A stretch of 64,000 nt of DNA from JAVVEG01 sp032251455 (GTDB lineage: Bacteria; Pseudomonadota; Gammaproteobacteria; Pseudomonadales; Pseudohongiellaceae), in contig JAVVEG010000013.1 in the NCBI GenBank assembly GCA_032251455.1, forward strand, positions 1-64,000. The letters are read 5' to 3'. A program made the translations under genes and the position numbers. This document shows positions 1 to 7,631 of the stretch, in pieces; positions within the stretch are counted from its first letter, which is position 1; each line of letters begins with the position of its first letter. Under the pieces are notes generated by a model. The model was not told where the DNA came from and did not search any database. It saw nothing but the letters and a program-made list of their open reading frames with translations.

Positions 1-3
1 TAG

Positions 4-267
4 GGAACCTCTGAATAAGTCTATGGTCACTCTGCGGGAGTCTGGCGCGCGCTGCTGCAAGGCGTCGTGCGCCGGCAATGGCCGTAGCCCTTGGCAAGCA
101 CGACAACGCGGCAGCAGTGCGCGCCAGGCCCCGCCCGAAGGGGTCTTCAGCCGATTCCGCTCTCTTCGTTGCACTTTCTTGACAGGCCGACGCATGCCTG
201 CGAAAGTGCGCCTCGATAGCGGAATCGGCTGAAGACCAGAGTGATCATAGACTTATTCAGAGGTTCC
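4..267. mobile_element. MITE-like inverted-repeat element
   Basis: The element is bounded by terminal inverted repeats: 4-25 is the exact reverse complement of 246-267 (outer end GGAACCTCTGAATAAG). The match continues to about 31 bp with one mismatch (4-34 against 237-267). Inside lie two further large imperfect palindromes, about 35-71 with 100-136, and an exact 19-bp pair at 140-158 and 218-236. There is no transposase or convincing reading frame, so it fits a non-autonomous miniature transposable element of about 264 bp. Both flanks carry AG (2-3 and 268-269), which could be a 2-bp target duplication, but the window starts too close to be sure. I do not recognise the parent IS. Confidence 0.75.
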
Positions 268-328
268 AGCTCGGTTCCTGCTGATAGTGTGATCTATTTC
301 CCAGCCAGGCAGGGCGATCAGGAATTCA

Positions 329-1891
329 TTGACAGTGATAAGCATGCAGAAAACGATTTACTGGCACGATTACGAAACCTTTGGCAAAAATCCCCGCCGT
401 GACCGGGCCGCCCAGTTTGCCGGCATCCGTACCGATGAAGACCTCAATATCGTTGGCGAACCACTGGTTTTGTATTGCCAGCCAGCACCCGATATGCTGC
501 CCGACCCAGCGGCCTGCCGGATTACCGGCATCACGCCACAACTTGCCCTGGAGCAGGGGCTTTGTGAGGCGGAGTTTATTGGCCGTATCCATCAGGAATT
601 TATCCAGCCAGGCACCTGTGTGGCCGGTTATAACAGCATCCGCTTCGATGATGAGCTGACCCGGCAACTGCTCTATCGCAATTTCCATGATCCCTATGAG
701 CGCGAATGGAAACACGGCAATTCACGCTGGGATATCATTGATATGCTCCGCCTTTGTGCGGCCACCCGTCCAGAGGGTATTGTCTGGCCACGCAGGCAGG
801 ATGGCAATATCAGTTTCAAACTGGAAGCGTTGACTGCCGCCAATGGCCTTGAGCATGCCCAGGCCCATGATGCACTGTCCGATGTGATGGCCACCATTGC
901 CATGGCCAGGCTGGTCAAAACACACCAGCCCAGACTGTATGCGCATATATTCAGCTTGCGCAACAAACAGAATGTGCAGGCGGAGATTGATCTGTTTCAG
1001 CGCAAACCCCTGCTGCATGTATCCATGATGTACCCCGCCAGCCGGGGCTGCATGGCATTGGTGATGCCGCTGGTCAGGCATCCGCTGGATAGCAATGGTG
1101 TGATTGTCTACGATCTTGCCTGCGATCCTCTGTCCTGGCTGGATTTATCCACCAGCGAAATCCGCGAACGGCTGTTTACCCCAGCTGATCAACTACCCCC
1201 CGGGCTTGAACGGATTCCGTTGAAAGTCCTGCATCTGAACAGGTGTCCGGTGGTGGTGCCCGCTGCCGTGCTGAGCCCGGAATTGGCGGCGGAATGGGGT
1301 ATTGCCTTGTCTGCCTGCCAGGCGCATCATGAGGCGCTGTCGGCCGACCGGCAACGGCTTGAAGACGTGGCCGAAAAAGTTGCCCAGGCGTTTGACCCCC
1401 GTTATCACGAGATTGATGATATTGAAGAAAGAGAAGGTCTGCCGCTGGAAACAGACCCGGATTACATGATTTACAGTGGTGGATTCTTTAACGCACATGA
1501 TCGTCAACTGATGCAGCAGATACGCAACAGCAAGCCCGGGGAGCTGAGCACGTTTGCCCCGCTATTCAATGATGGCCGTCTGCCGGAGATGCTGTTTCGC
1601 TATCGTGCCAGGAATTGGCCAGAAACACTCTCTGCCCAGGAACAGCAACGCTGGCTGCAATTCTGTGCGCAAAGATTGGCCAGAGAGCCGAGCGATCAGC
1701 ATGCCGGTCTGGGCCTGACTGCCTTCTATCAGGCCCTGTCCGCCCTGCGTGCCGAGACTGAGACCGAGGGCGAGGGCAAGGGCAAGGGCGAAACGGCGGC
1801 CAGCACCACACAGCTGCTGGATGCGCTGCAGACTTATGCCGAGACATTGGCTGGGCACTTGCATCTGGACTCAGGAGCACAAGGTGGCTGA
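329..1891 (+). CDS. sbcB: Exonuclease I (SbcB)
   Basis: Exodeoxyribonuclease I degrades single-stranded DNA 3' to 5' and acts in mismatch repair and recombination. The 520-residue product has the DEDDh exonuclease signature: D14 and E16 in HDYETFG, D107 in RFDDE, and H180/D185 in AHDALSD, almost the same numbering as E. coli ExoI. The C-terminal SH3-like and helical parts follow, so the length is full. The start is TTG 329 with AGGAA five bases upstream; ATG 344 (residue 6) is the alternative. The last 50 residues include a charged hexanucleotide-repeat stretch (ETETEGEGKGKG, about 1754-1793). It begins 60 bp after the MITE-like element and its end overlaps the ABC transporter gene. Confidence 0.93.
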   Translation: MTVISMQKTIYWHDYETFGKNPRRDRAAQFAGIRTDEDLNIVGEPLVLYCQPAPDMLPDPAACRITGITPQLALEQGLCEAEFIGRIHQEFIQPGTCVAGYNSIRFDDELTRQLLYRNFHDPYEREWKHGNSRWDIIDMLRLCAATRPEGIVWPRRQDGNISFKLEALTAANGLEHAQAHDALSDVMATIAMARLVKTHQPRLYAHIFSLRNKQNVQAEIDLFQRKPLLHVSMMYPASRGCMALVMPLVRHPLDSNGVIVYDLACDPLSWLDLSTSEIRERLFTPADQLPPGLERIPLKVLHLNRCPVVVPAAVLSPELAAEWGIALSACQAHHEALSADRQRLEDVAEKVAQAFDPRYHEIDDIEEREGLPLETDPDYMIYSGGFFNAHDRQLMQQIRNSKPGELSTFAPLFNDGRLPEMLFRYRARNWPETLSAQEQQRWLQFCAQRLAREPSDQHAGLGLTAFYQALSALRAETETEGEGKGKGETAASTTQLLDALQTYAETLAGHLHLDSGAQGG

Positions 1892-3662
1892 AGCGTCATC
1901 TCCGGCCGTCACGCGACAATTGAACAGTCTCTGGCTGGCATTTGGTTTTCTGCGGCCCTATCGCCGCCAATTGCTGATCGCCACCATCGCCCTCATTTTT
2001 ACTGCCGGCTTGAGTCTGGGGTTGGTGCAGTATGTCCGGATCATCGTGGATGCCGGCTTTGTGGCTGGCTCCTCGCAATCCCTGCGCTGGGCAATTACCG
2101 GTTTTCTGGTCGTGGCGGTGCTGCAGGCAATCGGAACCTTTGGCCGTTTCTATTGGGTTTCCTGGTTGGGCGAACGGGTGACGGCAGACATGCGCAAAGC
2201 GGTTTTTTCTCATTTGCTGGATCTGCACCCGGCTTATTTCGAAGAAAATCTCAGTGGTGAGATCCAGTCCCGGATCACCACCGACACCACCTTGCTGCAG
2301 ACGGTGATTGGCTCCTCGGTTTCGGTGGCCCTGCGCAATCTGCTGATGCTGCTGGGCGGTACGGTATTTTTGTTCATAACCAATCCCAGGTTGACCAGTA
2401 TTGTCTTGTTATGCATCCCTCTGGTAATAGGCCCGGTCATTCTGTTCGGGCGGCGGGTACGACTGCTTTCCCGCAGCAGCCAGGATCAGGTTGCCCATGT
2501 GGGAGCCTATGTGGGCGAAAGCATACAGCAGATCAAAACCGTGCAGGCCTATAATCACCAGCAGTTCGACCGGGCCCAGTTTGGTGAACATGTGGAATCT
2601 GCCTTCCGGGTGGCACTGGCGCGCATCAGATCCCGCTCCTGGCTGATTACAATAGTGATCAGTCTGGTGTTTGCGGCAGTGTCATTGATGATCTGGGTTG
2701 GGGGACAGGACGTGATCAACGGGCGCATGAGCGCCGGGGAATTGACGGCTTTTGTGGTTTATGCGGTGATTGTGGCTTCAGCGGTGGGGGCCATCAGCCA
2801 GGTGGTTGGTGATCTGCAAAGGGCAGCGGGGGCAACGGAGCGCCTGATGGAGCTGTTGCAGGCAGAAAGCCTGATCACGGCACCGTTGGCACCGGATGGT
2901 TTTGCCCAGCGGTTCCAGGGTGAAATTGCGCTCGAACATGTCAGCTTCGCCTATCCTTCGCGCCCGGAGTCGCCAGCATTGAAGGATTTTTCCCTGACCG
3001 TCAGAGCGGGCAGCAGTATAGCCCTGGTAGGCCCCTCTGGTGCAGGCAAATCCACCCTGTTTGATCTGCTGTTGCGCTTTTATGACCCTCAGGCCGGTCG
3101 TATCGTTATCGATAACCTGGATATAAGACTGGTCGACCCGGTGGAGCTGCGCAGCCATGTTGCCATTGTCTCGCAACAACCGGCCCTGTTTACCGGCAAT
3201 GTGTATGAAAATATCCGTTATGGCAAACCTGATGCGGATGATGAGCAAGTGATTGCTGCCGCCAAGGCGGCCTATGCGCATGAATTTATCGAACAGTTGC
3301 CGCGTGGTTACAACAGTTTTCTGGGGGAATCCGGTATTCGTCTGTCGGGCGGGCAGCGCCAGCGGCTGGCCATCGCCAGGGCGATTCTCAGGGATCCGGA
3401 AATTCTGCTGCTGGACGAGGCGACCAGCGCACTCGATGCCGAAAGTGAACGCAAGGTTCAGTTGGCTTTGGAGCGGTTGATGCGCAATCGCACTACCCTG
3501 GTGATAGCCCACCGTCTGGCGACGGTGAAAAATGTCGATACCATCGTTGTCATGGAGGCGGGCAGGCTGGTTGCCGTGGGTTCGCACCAGGAGTTGCTGG
3601 GAAGCTGTCCGCTCTATGCCAACCTGGCTTCCCTGCAGTTTGCCTCTGTGGAGATAAAATGA
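1884..3662 (+). CDS. MsbA/LmrA-type ABC exporter (fused membrane and ATPase domains)
   Basis: A 592-residue half-transporter of the type-IV exporter fold, expected in the inner membrane as a homodimer. Six membrane helices (about residues 20-300) precede the nucleotide-binding domain: Walker A GPSGAGKST (383-391), signature LSGGQRQR (487-494), Walker B ILLLDEATSALD (507-518) and the IAHR H-loop (about 541). I chose GTG 1884 because CAGGAG lies seven bases upstream and the domain starts right after; an in-frame ATG at 1749 would only add residues out of frame with sbcB. The start overlaps the end of sbcB by 8 bp, indicating translational coupling. The substrate cannot be read from sequence; the neighbouring acyltransferase hints at lipid or a lipid conjugate, but this is inference. 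Confidence 0.85.
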   Translation: MAEASSPAVTRQLNSLWLAFGFLRPYRRQLLIATIALIFTAGLSLGLVQYVRIIVDAGFVAGSSQSLRWAITGFLVVAVLQAIGTFGRFYWVSWLGERVTADMRKAVFSHLLDLHPAYFEENLSGEIQSRITTDTTLLQTVIGSSVSVALRNLLMLLGGTVFLFITNPRLTSIVLLCIPLVIGPVILFGRRVRLLSRSSQDQVAHVGAYVGESIQQIKTVQAYNHQQFDRAQFGEHVESAFRVALARIRSRSWLITIVISLVFAAVSLMIWVGGQDVINGRMSAGELTAFVVYAVIVASAVGAISQVVGDLQRAAGATERLMELLQAESLITAPLAPDGFAQRFQGEIALEHVSFAYPSRPESPALKDFSLTVRAGSSIALVGPSGAGKSTLFDLLLRFYDPQAGRIVIDNLDIRLVDPVELRSHVAIVSQQPALFTGNVYENIRYGKPDADDEQVIAAAKAAYAHEFIEQLPRGYNSFLGESGIRLSGGQRQRLAIARAILRDPEILLLDEATSALDAESERKVQLALERLMRNRTTLVIAHRLATVKNVDTIVVMEAGRLVAVGSHQELLGSCPLYANLASLQFASVEIK

Positions 3663-4873
3663 ATAAAATGGCCGCCGCCTCATTACCCTGTTCAGGTGAA
3701 CTGTCTATGGATCAATTCAAGGATATAAGACCTTACCATGATGACGAGGTTCGCCCGGTGCTCGACGCCTTGCTGGCCAACAAGGCATTCATTCGCAGCC
3801 TGGCAGGATTCAATTTCCCGCGCCTTAACAGGTTTCTGCCTGTGCTGGTGCGATTTCTGGTCAGGAAAAAACTGAATCAGCAATTGGGAAGCATTACGAC
3901 CATCGCCCAGGTTCAGGATATCATCGCCCTTTACATGGACAAGATGATAGAAAAGACTGCGCCCAGATTGACCCATTCCGGTCTGGATAAACTGGACAGG
4001 AACAAATCCTATCTGTTCATCAGCAATCATCGGGATATCGCCATGGACCCGGCGTTTGTCAATTACATGCTTTACCACGACGATTTTGATACGGTCTATA
4101 TTGCCATTGGCGATAATCTGTTGAAGAAACCATTCGTCAACGACCTGATGCGCCTCAACAAGAGTTTCATTGTCAAACGCTCGCTAAAGGGAAGAGAGCT
4201 GCTGCAATCCTCCAGGCATCTGTCGACGTATATTCACCACTGCATAAGCACGGGCAATAATGTCTGGATAGCGCAGCGTGAAGGACGGGCGAAAGACGGT
4301 TGTGATCGCACTGATTGTGCCTTGCTTAAAATGCTGGCCATGGCCAGAAAAAAGGAACATGGTTTCAGACAGGCATTAAGCGATTTGCATATCGTGCCTG
4401 TTGCCATCTCTTATGAGTTCGACCCCTGTGACCGTCTCAAGGCTGACGAATTGTACCAGAAAGCCGAGTTGGGCAATTACCAGAAAGATGAACAGAGTGA
4501 TCTGCACAGCATCGTGACTGGCATGATTGGTTATAAGGGACATGTGCATGTCAGTTTTGGTAAAGAGCTGCAATTGGAAAATGATGATGACGAAGCGGCA
4601 GCAAAACTGATTGATGAACAGATAATCAATAATTACCTGTTGCATGTCAGCAATTATCACGCACTGAGTTTGCTGCAGAAAGAATATCCGGAGCGGGTTC
4701 CGGTACTGCCTGATTTACCGGTGAATGTGTATGATAAGAATCATCCGGGTGTTGTCGAGCTTGAAAAAAGACTGCGTGAAACGGAGCCGGCGATACGGCC
4801 TTATCTCTTGTTGATGTATGCCAACCCCGTGATCAGTCGTTATGCCCGGATCAACGATTGCGCAAAGTGTTGA
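3659..4873 (+). CDS. PlsC-like 1-acylglycerol-3-phosphate acyltransferase family protein
   Basis: A 404-residue protein of the glycerolipid acyltransferase (PlsC/PlsB) superfamily, which transfers acyl groups to phospholipid precursors. The catalytic block is NHRDIAMDP at residues 123-131, with H124 and D130 separated by five residues rather than the usual four. A second block, AQREGRAKDG (205-214), matches the substrate-phosphate motif. The ATG at 3659 overlaps the preceding stop (ATGA), which suggests coupling. However ATG 3707 (residue 17), with AGGTGA seven bases upstream, gives an N-terminus beginning MDQFKDIRPY and may be the real start. The 3' end overlaps the convergent DUF349 gene by 23 bp. 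The exact substrate is unknown. Confidence 0.75.
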   Translation: MNKMAAASLPCSGELSMDQFKDIRPYHDDEVRPVLDALLANKAFIRSLAGFNFPRLNRFLPVLVRFLVRKKLNQQLGSITTIAQVQDIIALYMDKMIEKTAPRLTHSGLDKLDRNKSYLFISNHRDIAMDPAFVNYMLYHDDFDTVYIAIGDNLLKKPFVNDLMRLNKSFIVKRSLKGRELLQSSRHLSTYIHHCISTGNNVWIAQREGRAKDGCDRTDCALLKMLAMARKKEHGFRQALSDLHIVPVAISYEFDPCDRLKADELYQKAELGNYQKDEQSDLHSIVTGMIGYKGHVHVSFGKELQLENDDDEAAAKLIDEQIINNYLLHVSNYHALSLLQKEYPERVPVLPDLPVNVYDKNHPGVVELEKRLRETEPAIRPYLLLMYANPVISRYARINDCAKC

Positions 4874-7541
4874 TGCGCAATTCCAATGATTTTCTCAGCT
4901 GGGCGGACAGTGGCCCGATGGCTGCAAAACGATTCTGCAGCTCCTGCACCACGCTGGCCCTGGCTTGTTCATTCTGAGCGCGCTGGCCGAAGCCTGACTT
5001 GAGTTGTTCCAGCTGGCATTGCATACGCAGGGCCTTGTCTTCGGCGGGAGTTTCCGTGCCAGCCTGAATTTCCATTTCCACACACAGTTTGCGCGCCTCT
5101 GTCTCAGCTTTACTGGCAAGCTTGTTAAAGGCTTCCGGTTTGTTCAGGTGCTGACATAATTGGCTGAAGCGTTGCTCCATACTGTGTGCCAGTTCCTGGT
5201 CGCCGATCGGTTCAAGTTCCTGCCATTGTGATTGCAGTTGCTCCAGTGGGGGAAGGTCAGCACTGTTTGACAGCACCTTTTCTTCAATCTCGGCACAAAA
5301 CTCAGAACGAGTGCTGAGCAGATTGCTCAATAGCAGGGTTTTCTTGTCCGGGGCCTTGCGCATGCGGTTATCATACTTGCGTGCGATGGCGTCAAACTGA
5401 TCGGTCAATTTTTTGCGTTCCTGCTTCATCTCAGGCGAAAGCAGGCTGAAAAAATCATTCTTCAGGGCAGAAAAATCCTTGCGTGAATCCAGGAAGGGGA
5501 CGTCATCCAGGCTTAACAGAGCCGAAAGGGATTTCAGTATTTCTCTGGCTTTGTGCATCGCCTCGCTGTGGGCATTCTGCTCCTGTTTGCGTTGCTGGTC
5601 GCGTTGCTGGAACAGCTGGTCACAGGCAGCACGGAAGTCAGACCAGTGTTTGCGGTCTTCCTTATAAGGTGAGGGGCCGATTGTCTTCCATTCATTTTGC
5701 AAGGCTTTTGCCTGTGCTACAGCTTCCTTGAAATCAGTAATTTCCGTCAGTTTGCCAGCTTGCTCGATCAATGCCAGCTTTCTGTCGGCATTGTGCTGCA
5801 GGGCCTTGCGACGCAGTTGACGCAAGCTGTTGAGCACTGCATTGAAACGTTTTTGCAGGGGCTTTATTTTATTGGGCGCGACTGGCGCATAACGTTTCCA
5901 TTCCTTCTGCGCCTCACCTTCCAGCTTGTTCATTTCTGCGATATTCAGGTCTTCATGATTCAAGGAGGCTGCGTACGCTTCCAGTTGCTCACAAATGGTA
6001 TTGCGTTGCAGCAAATTATTGCTCATTTGCTCTTTTCTGGCGCGGAAATATTCCTTGCAGGGCTCGAAAGCCTTGTGTCCCAATTCGCTGAACTGGGTCC
6101 ATAATTGATCATTGTGGTCGGAATGACCCAGCTTCTTCCATTCTTCCTGCAGGGCTTTTATCTGTTTGGCTTTCCCTGCCGGGTTTGTGTCGGATTCACT
6201 GAGTTGCTGCATTTTGCTGATGAGTTCTTTCTTTTTCTCGGTGGCAGCAAAATTTTTCCAGTCGAGCAATTCAGTGATTCTGGCTTTGCTGGGCGCTACC
6301 TGATCCTGGATGCTCTGGCGATGTTCAAGAGCAAGACGGGAGATGGCACTTTGTATTTTGTCCCATAGACGTTGCGCCTCGCCAATATGTCCTTCTTCTA
6401 TTTTCAGCTCCAGTTCCTGGATATATTGCTGGGTCTGTTGCAGCAGGGTTTCCTGCCAGGCGCTGTTTTCTTGCAGGATTTCGCCCAGGGTTTGCTGAAT
6501 CTGTTCACATTGCCGGAAAGTGGCGCTTACCGGCAATCCTTCCGGCCAGGGGCTGGTGCTGAACAGCTTGTCGATTTTCTGTTGCAGGTTGATCAGGGTA
6601 TTGCTGTTCTTGTGTGAGGTATTGCTGAGCGCCTGTGCCAGTTTGGCGACGCTGTTCGCCCTGGCCTGCAATTGTTTCCAGGCGCTCTGATGTGCACTCA
6701 GCATATTGATAAGCCGGCTACAGCGCGCTTTCAACTGGTCTGATTCGTCGTCTTCAAAGGCGGACAACATGGTCTGCAGGCTGCTCAGGCGATGACCTAG
6801 CGCATAAAATACCTCTTGTTCCACCGTCGCTCCCAGAGACTTGATGAAGTCCTCTGTTTCGGCGCAGCAGCTTTGTAATTGTGCCCGGCTTTCTTCAATT
6901 CTGCTGGACTCTGCCTTTTGGGATTGGTAGTCGCTGATCTGTGCCTTCAGTGTCGCCAGAGCCCGGGCAACCCGTTCTTGCATGTCGGCAGTCCCAGCCT
7001 CATTGAATTGCTGCCACTGTGTTTCCAGATAGTCAGTCTGCGCCGAGGTCAGAGGGCCGATGGGTTTGCCGGCCAGGGCTTCGATTGACTGGCAGAGTTC
7101 GTCAGCCTGGGATTGGCGCATGAGTTGGTGAGTCTGCTGCCGCTGTAGCGCTGCCAGTTGGTCCTTGCAGTGTCGGTAGACAGTCTTGTCTTTCTGTTTG
7201 CTCAGCTGAGCCAGCTCTTCCAGCAAGGCCGGTGTCTCGATTCTGCTGGCAGCAGCTGCGCGCACATGCGCATCACTGTCATTGCTGGCCACATGCATGA
7301 AAAGAGATTCATCGGCGTTGAGGCTGGCGATGACCTGCAGACGTTGGGCTGGATCCTGATGGGCAAGCTCGGCAGGCAGTTCTATAGAAAGCCCGGCAGG
7401 AGGTTCGACAGGCTGTTCTGCAGGGGAATCTGCAGAAAATTCTGCTGGAGGTTCTGCTGAAGGTTCTGCTGAAGGTTCTGCTGAAGGTTCTGCAGAAAGT
7501 TCATCGGGTTCAGTAGGCTGCGAATCAGTTGAAGGCGTCAT
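4851..7541 (-). CDS. DUF349 domain protein (large, helical)
   Basis: An 896-residue, glutamine- and lysine-rich, strongly helical protein built from several DUF349 repeats (recurring EWK..G/LW..F and R.....F motifs such as EEWKKLG and NEWKTIGPSP). The family is widespread in gammaproteobacteria, with no biochemical role that I can state. I start it at ATG 7541, which gives MTPSTDSQPTE; the longer frame from 7622 would run across the dinG promoter region. Residues 16-35 are SAEP tetrapeptide repeats encoded by a 12-bp tandem repeat. There is no signal peptide or membrane helix, so it is probably cytoplasmic. It is convergent and 23 bp overlapping with the acyltransferase gene, and divergent from dinG. 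Confidence 0.75.
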   Translation of the reverse strand: MTPSTDSQPTEPDELSAEPSAEPSAEPSAEPPAEFSADSPAEQPVEPPAGLSIELPAELAHQDPAQRLQVIASLNADESLFMHVASNDSDAHVRAAAASRIETPALLEELAQLSKQKDKTVYRHCKDQLAALQRQQTHQLMRQSQADELCQSIEALAGKPIGPLTSAQTDYLETQWQQFNEAGTADMQERVARALATLKAQISDYQSQKAESSRIEESRAQLQSCCAETEDFIKSLGATVEQEVFYALGHRLSSLQTMLSAFEDDESDQLKARCSRLINMLSAHQSAWKQLQARANSVAKLAQALSNTSHKNSNTLINLQQKIDKLFSTSPWPEGLPVSATFRQCEQIQQTLGEILQENSAWQETLLQQTQQYIQELELKIEEGHIGEAQRLWDKIQSAISRLALEHRQSIQDQVAPSKARITELLDWKNFAATEKKKELISKMQQLSESDTNPAGKAKQIKALQEEWKKLGHSDHNDQLWTQFSELGHKAFEPCKEYFRARKEQMSNNLLQRNTICEQLEAYAASLNHEDLNIAEMNKLEGEAQKEWKRYAPVAPNKIKPLQKRFNAVLNSLRQLRRKALQHNADRKLALIEQAGKLTEITDFKEAVAQAKALQNEWKTIGPSPYKEDRKHWSDFRAACDQLFQQRDQQRKQEQNAHSEAMHKAREILKSLSALLSLDDVPFLDSRKDFSALKNDFFSLLSPEMKQERKKLTDQFDAIARKYDNRMRKAPDKKTLLLSNLLSTRSEFCAEIEEKVLSNSADLPPLEQLQSQWQELEPIGDQELAHSMEQRFSQLCQHLNKPEAFNKLASKAETEARKLCVEMEIQAGTETPAEDKALRMQCQLEQLKSGFGQRAQNEQARASVVQELQNRFAAIGPLSAQLRKSLELRINTLRNR
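7441..7500. repeat. 12-bp tandem repeat in DUF349 gene
   Basis: Five consecutive 12-bp units of the form TCTGCTGAAGGT (7441-7452, 7453-7464, 7465-7476, 7477-7488, 7489-7500); the central units are identical and the outer ones have one to three changes. Because the unit is a multiple of three, copy-number change only lengthens or shortens the Ser-Ala-Glu-Pro repeat. Confidence 0.9.
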
Positions 7542-7592
7542 GTACTGCAATCTCTTGGTAGTCAATCTTGCGAGGGTATCATAACAGAGAGG

Positions 7593-7601
7593 TGCTATAA
7601 T
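7593..7601 (+). promoter_or_regulatory. Extended -10 promoter for dinG
   Basis: TGCTATAAT reads as an extended -10 element (TG-N-TATAAT) 31 bases before the dinG ATG. The best -35-like hexamer, TTGCGA at 7568-7573, is 22 bp away, too far for normal spacing, so the promoter would rely on the TG extension. No LexA-type CTGT-N8-ACAG box is visible here. Confidence 0.5.
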
Positions 7602-7631
7602 CACAGCAGTTGGTAAGAGCAATAGAGCCTT

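Noticed and set aside
7542..7631. LexA box upstream of dinG
   Set aside because: dinG is LexA-controlled in E. coli, but no CTGT-N8-ACAG palindrome was found.
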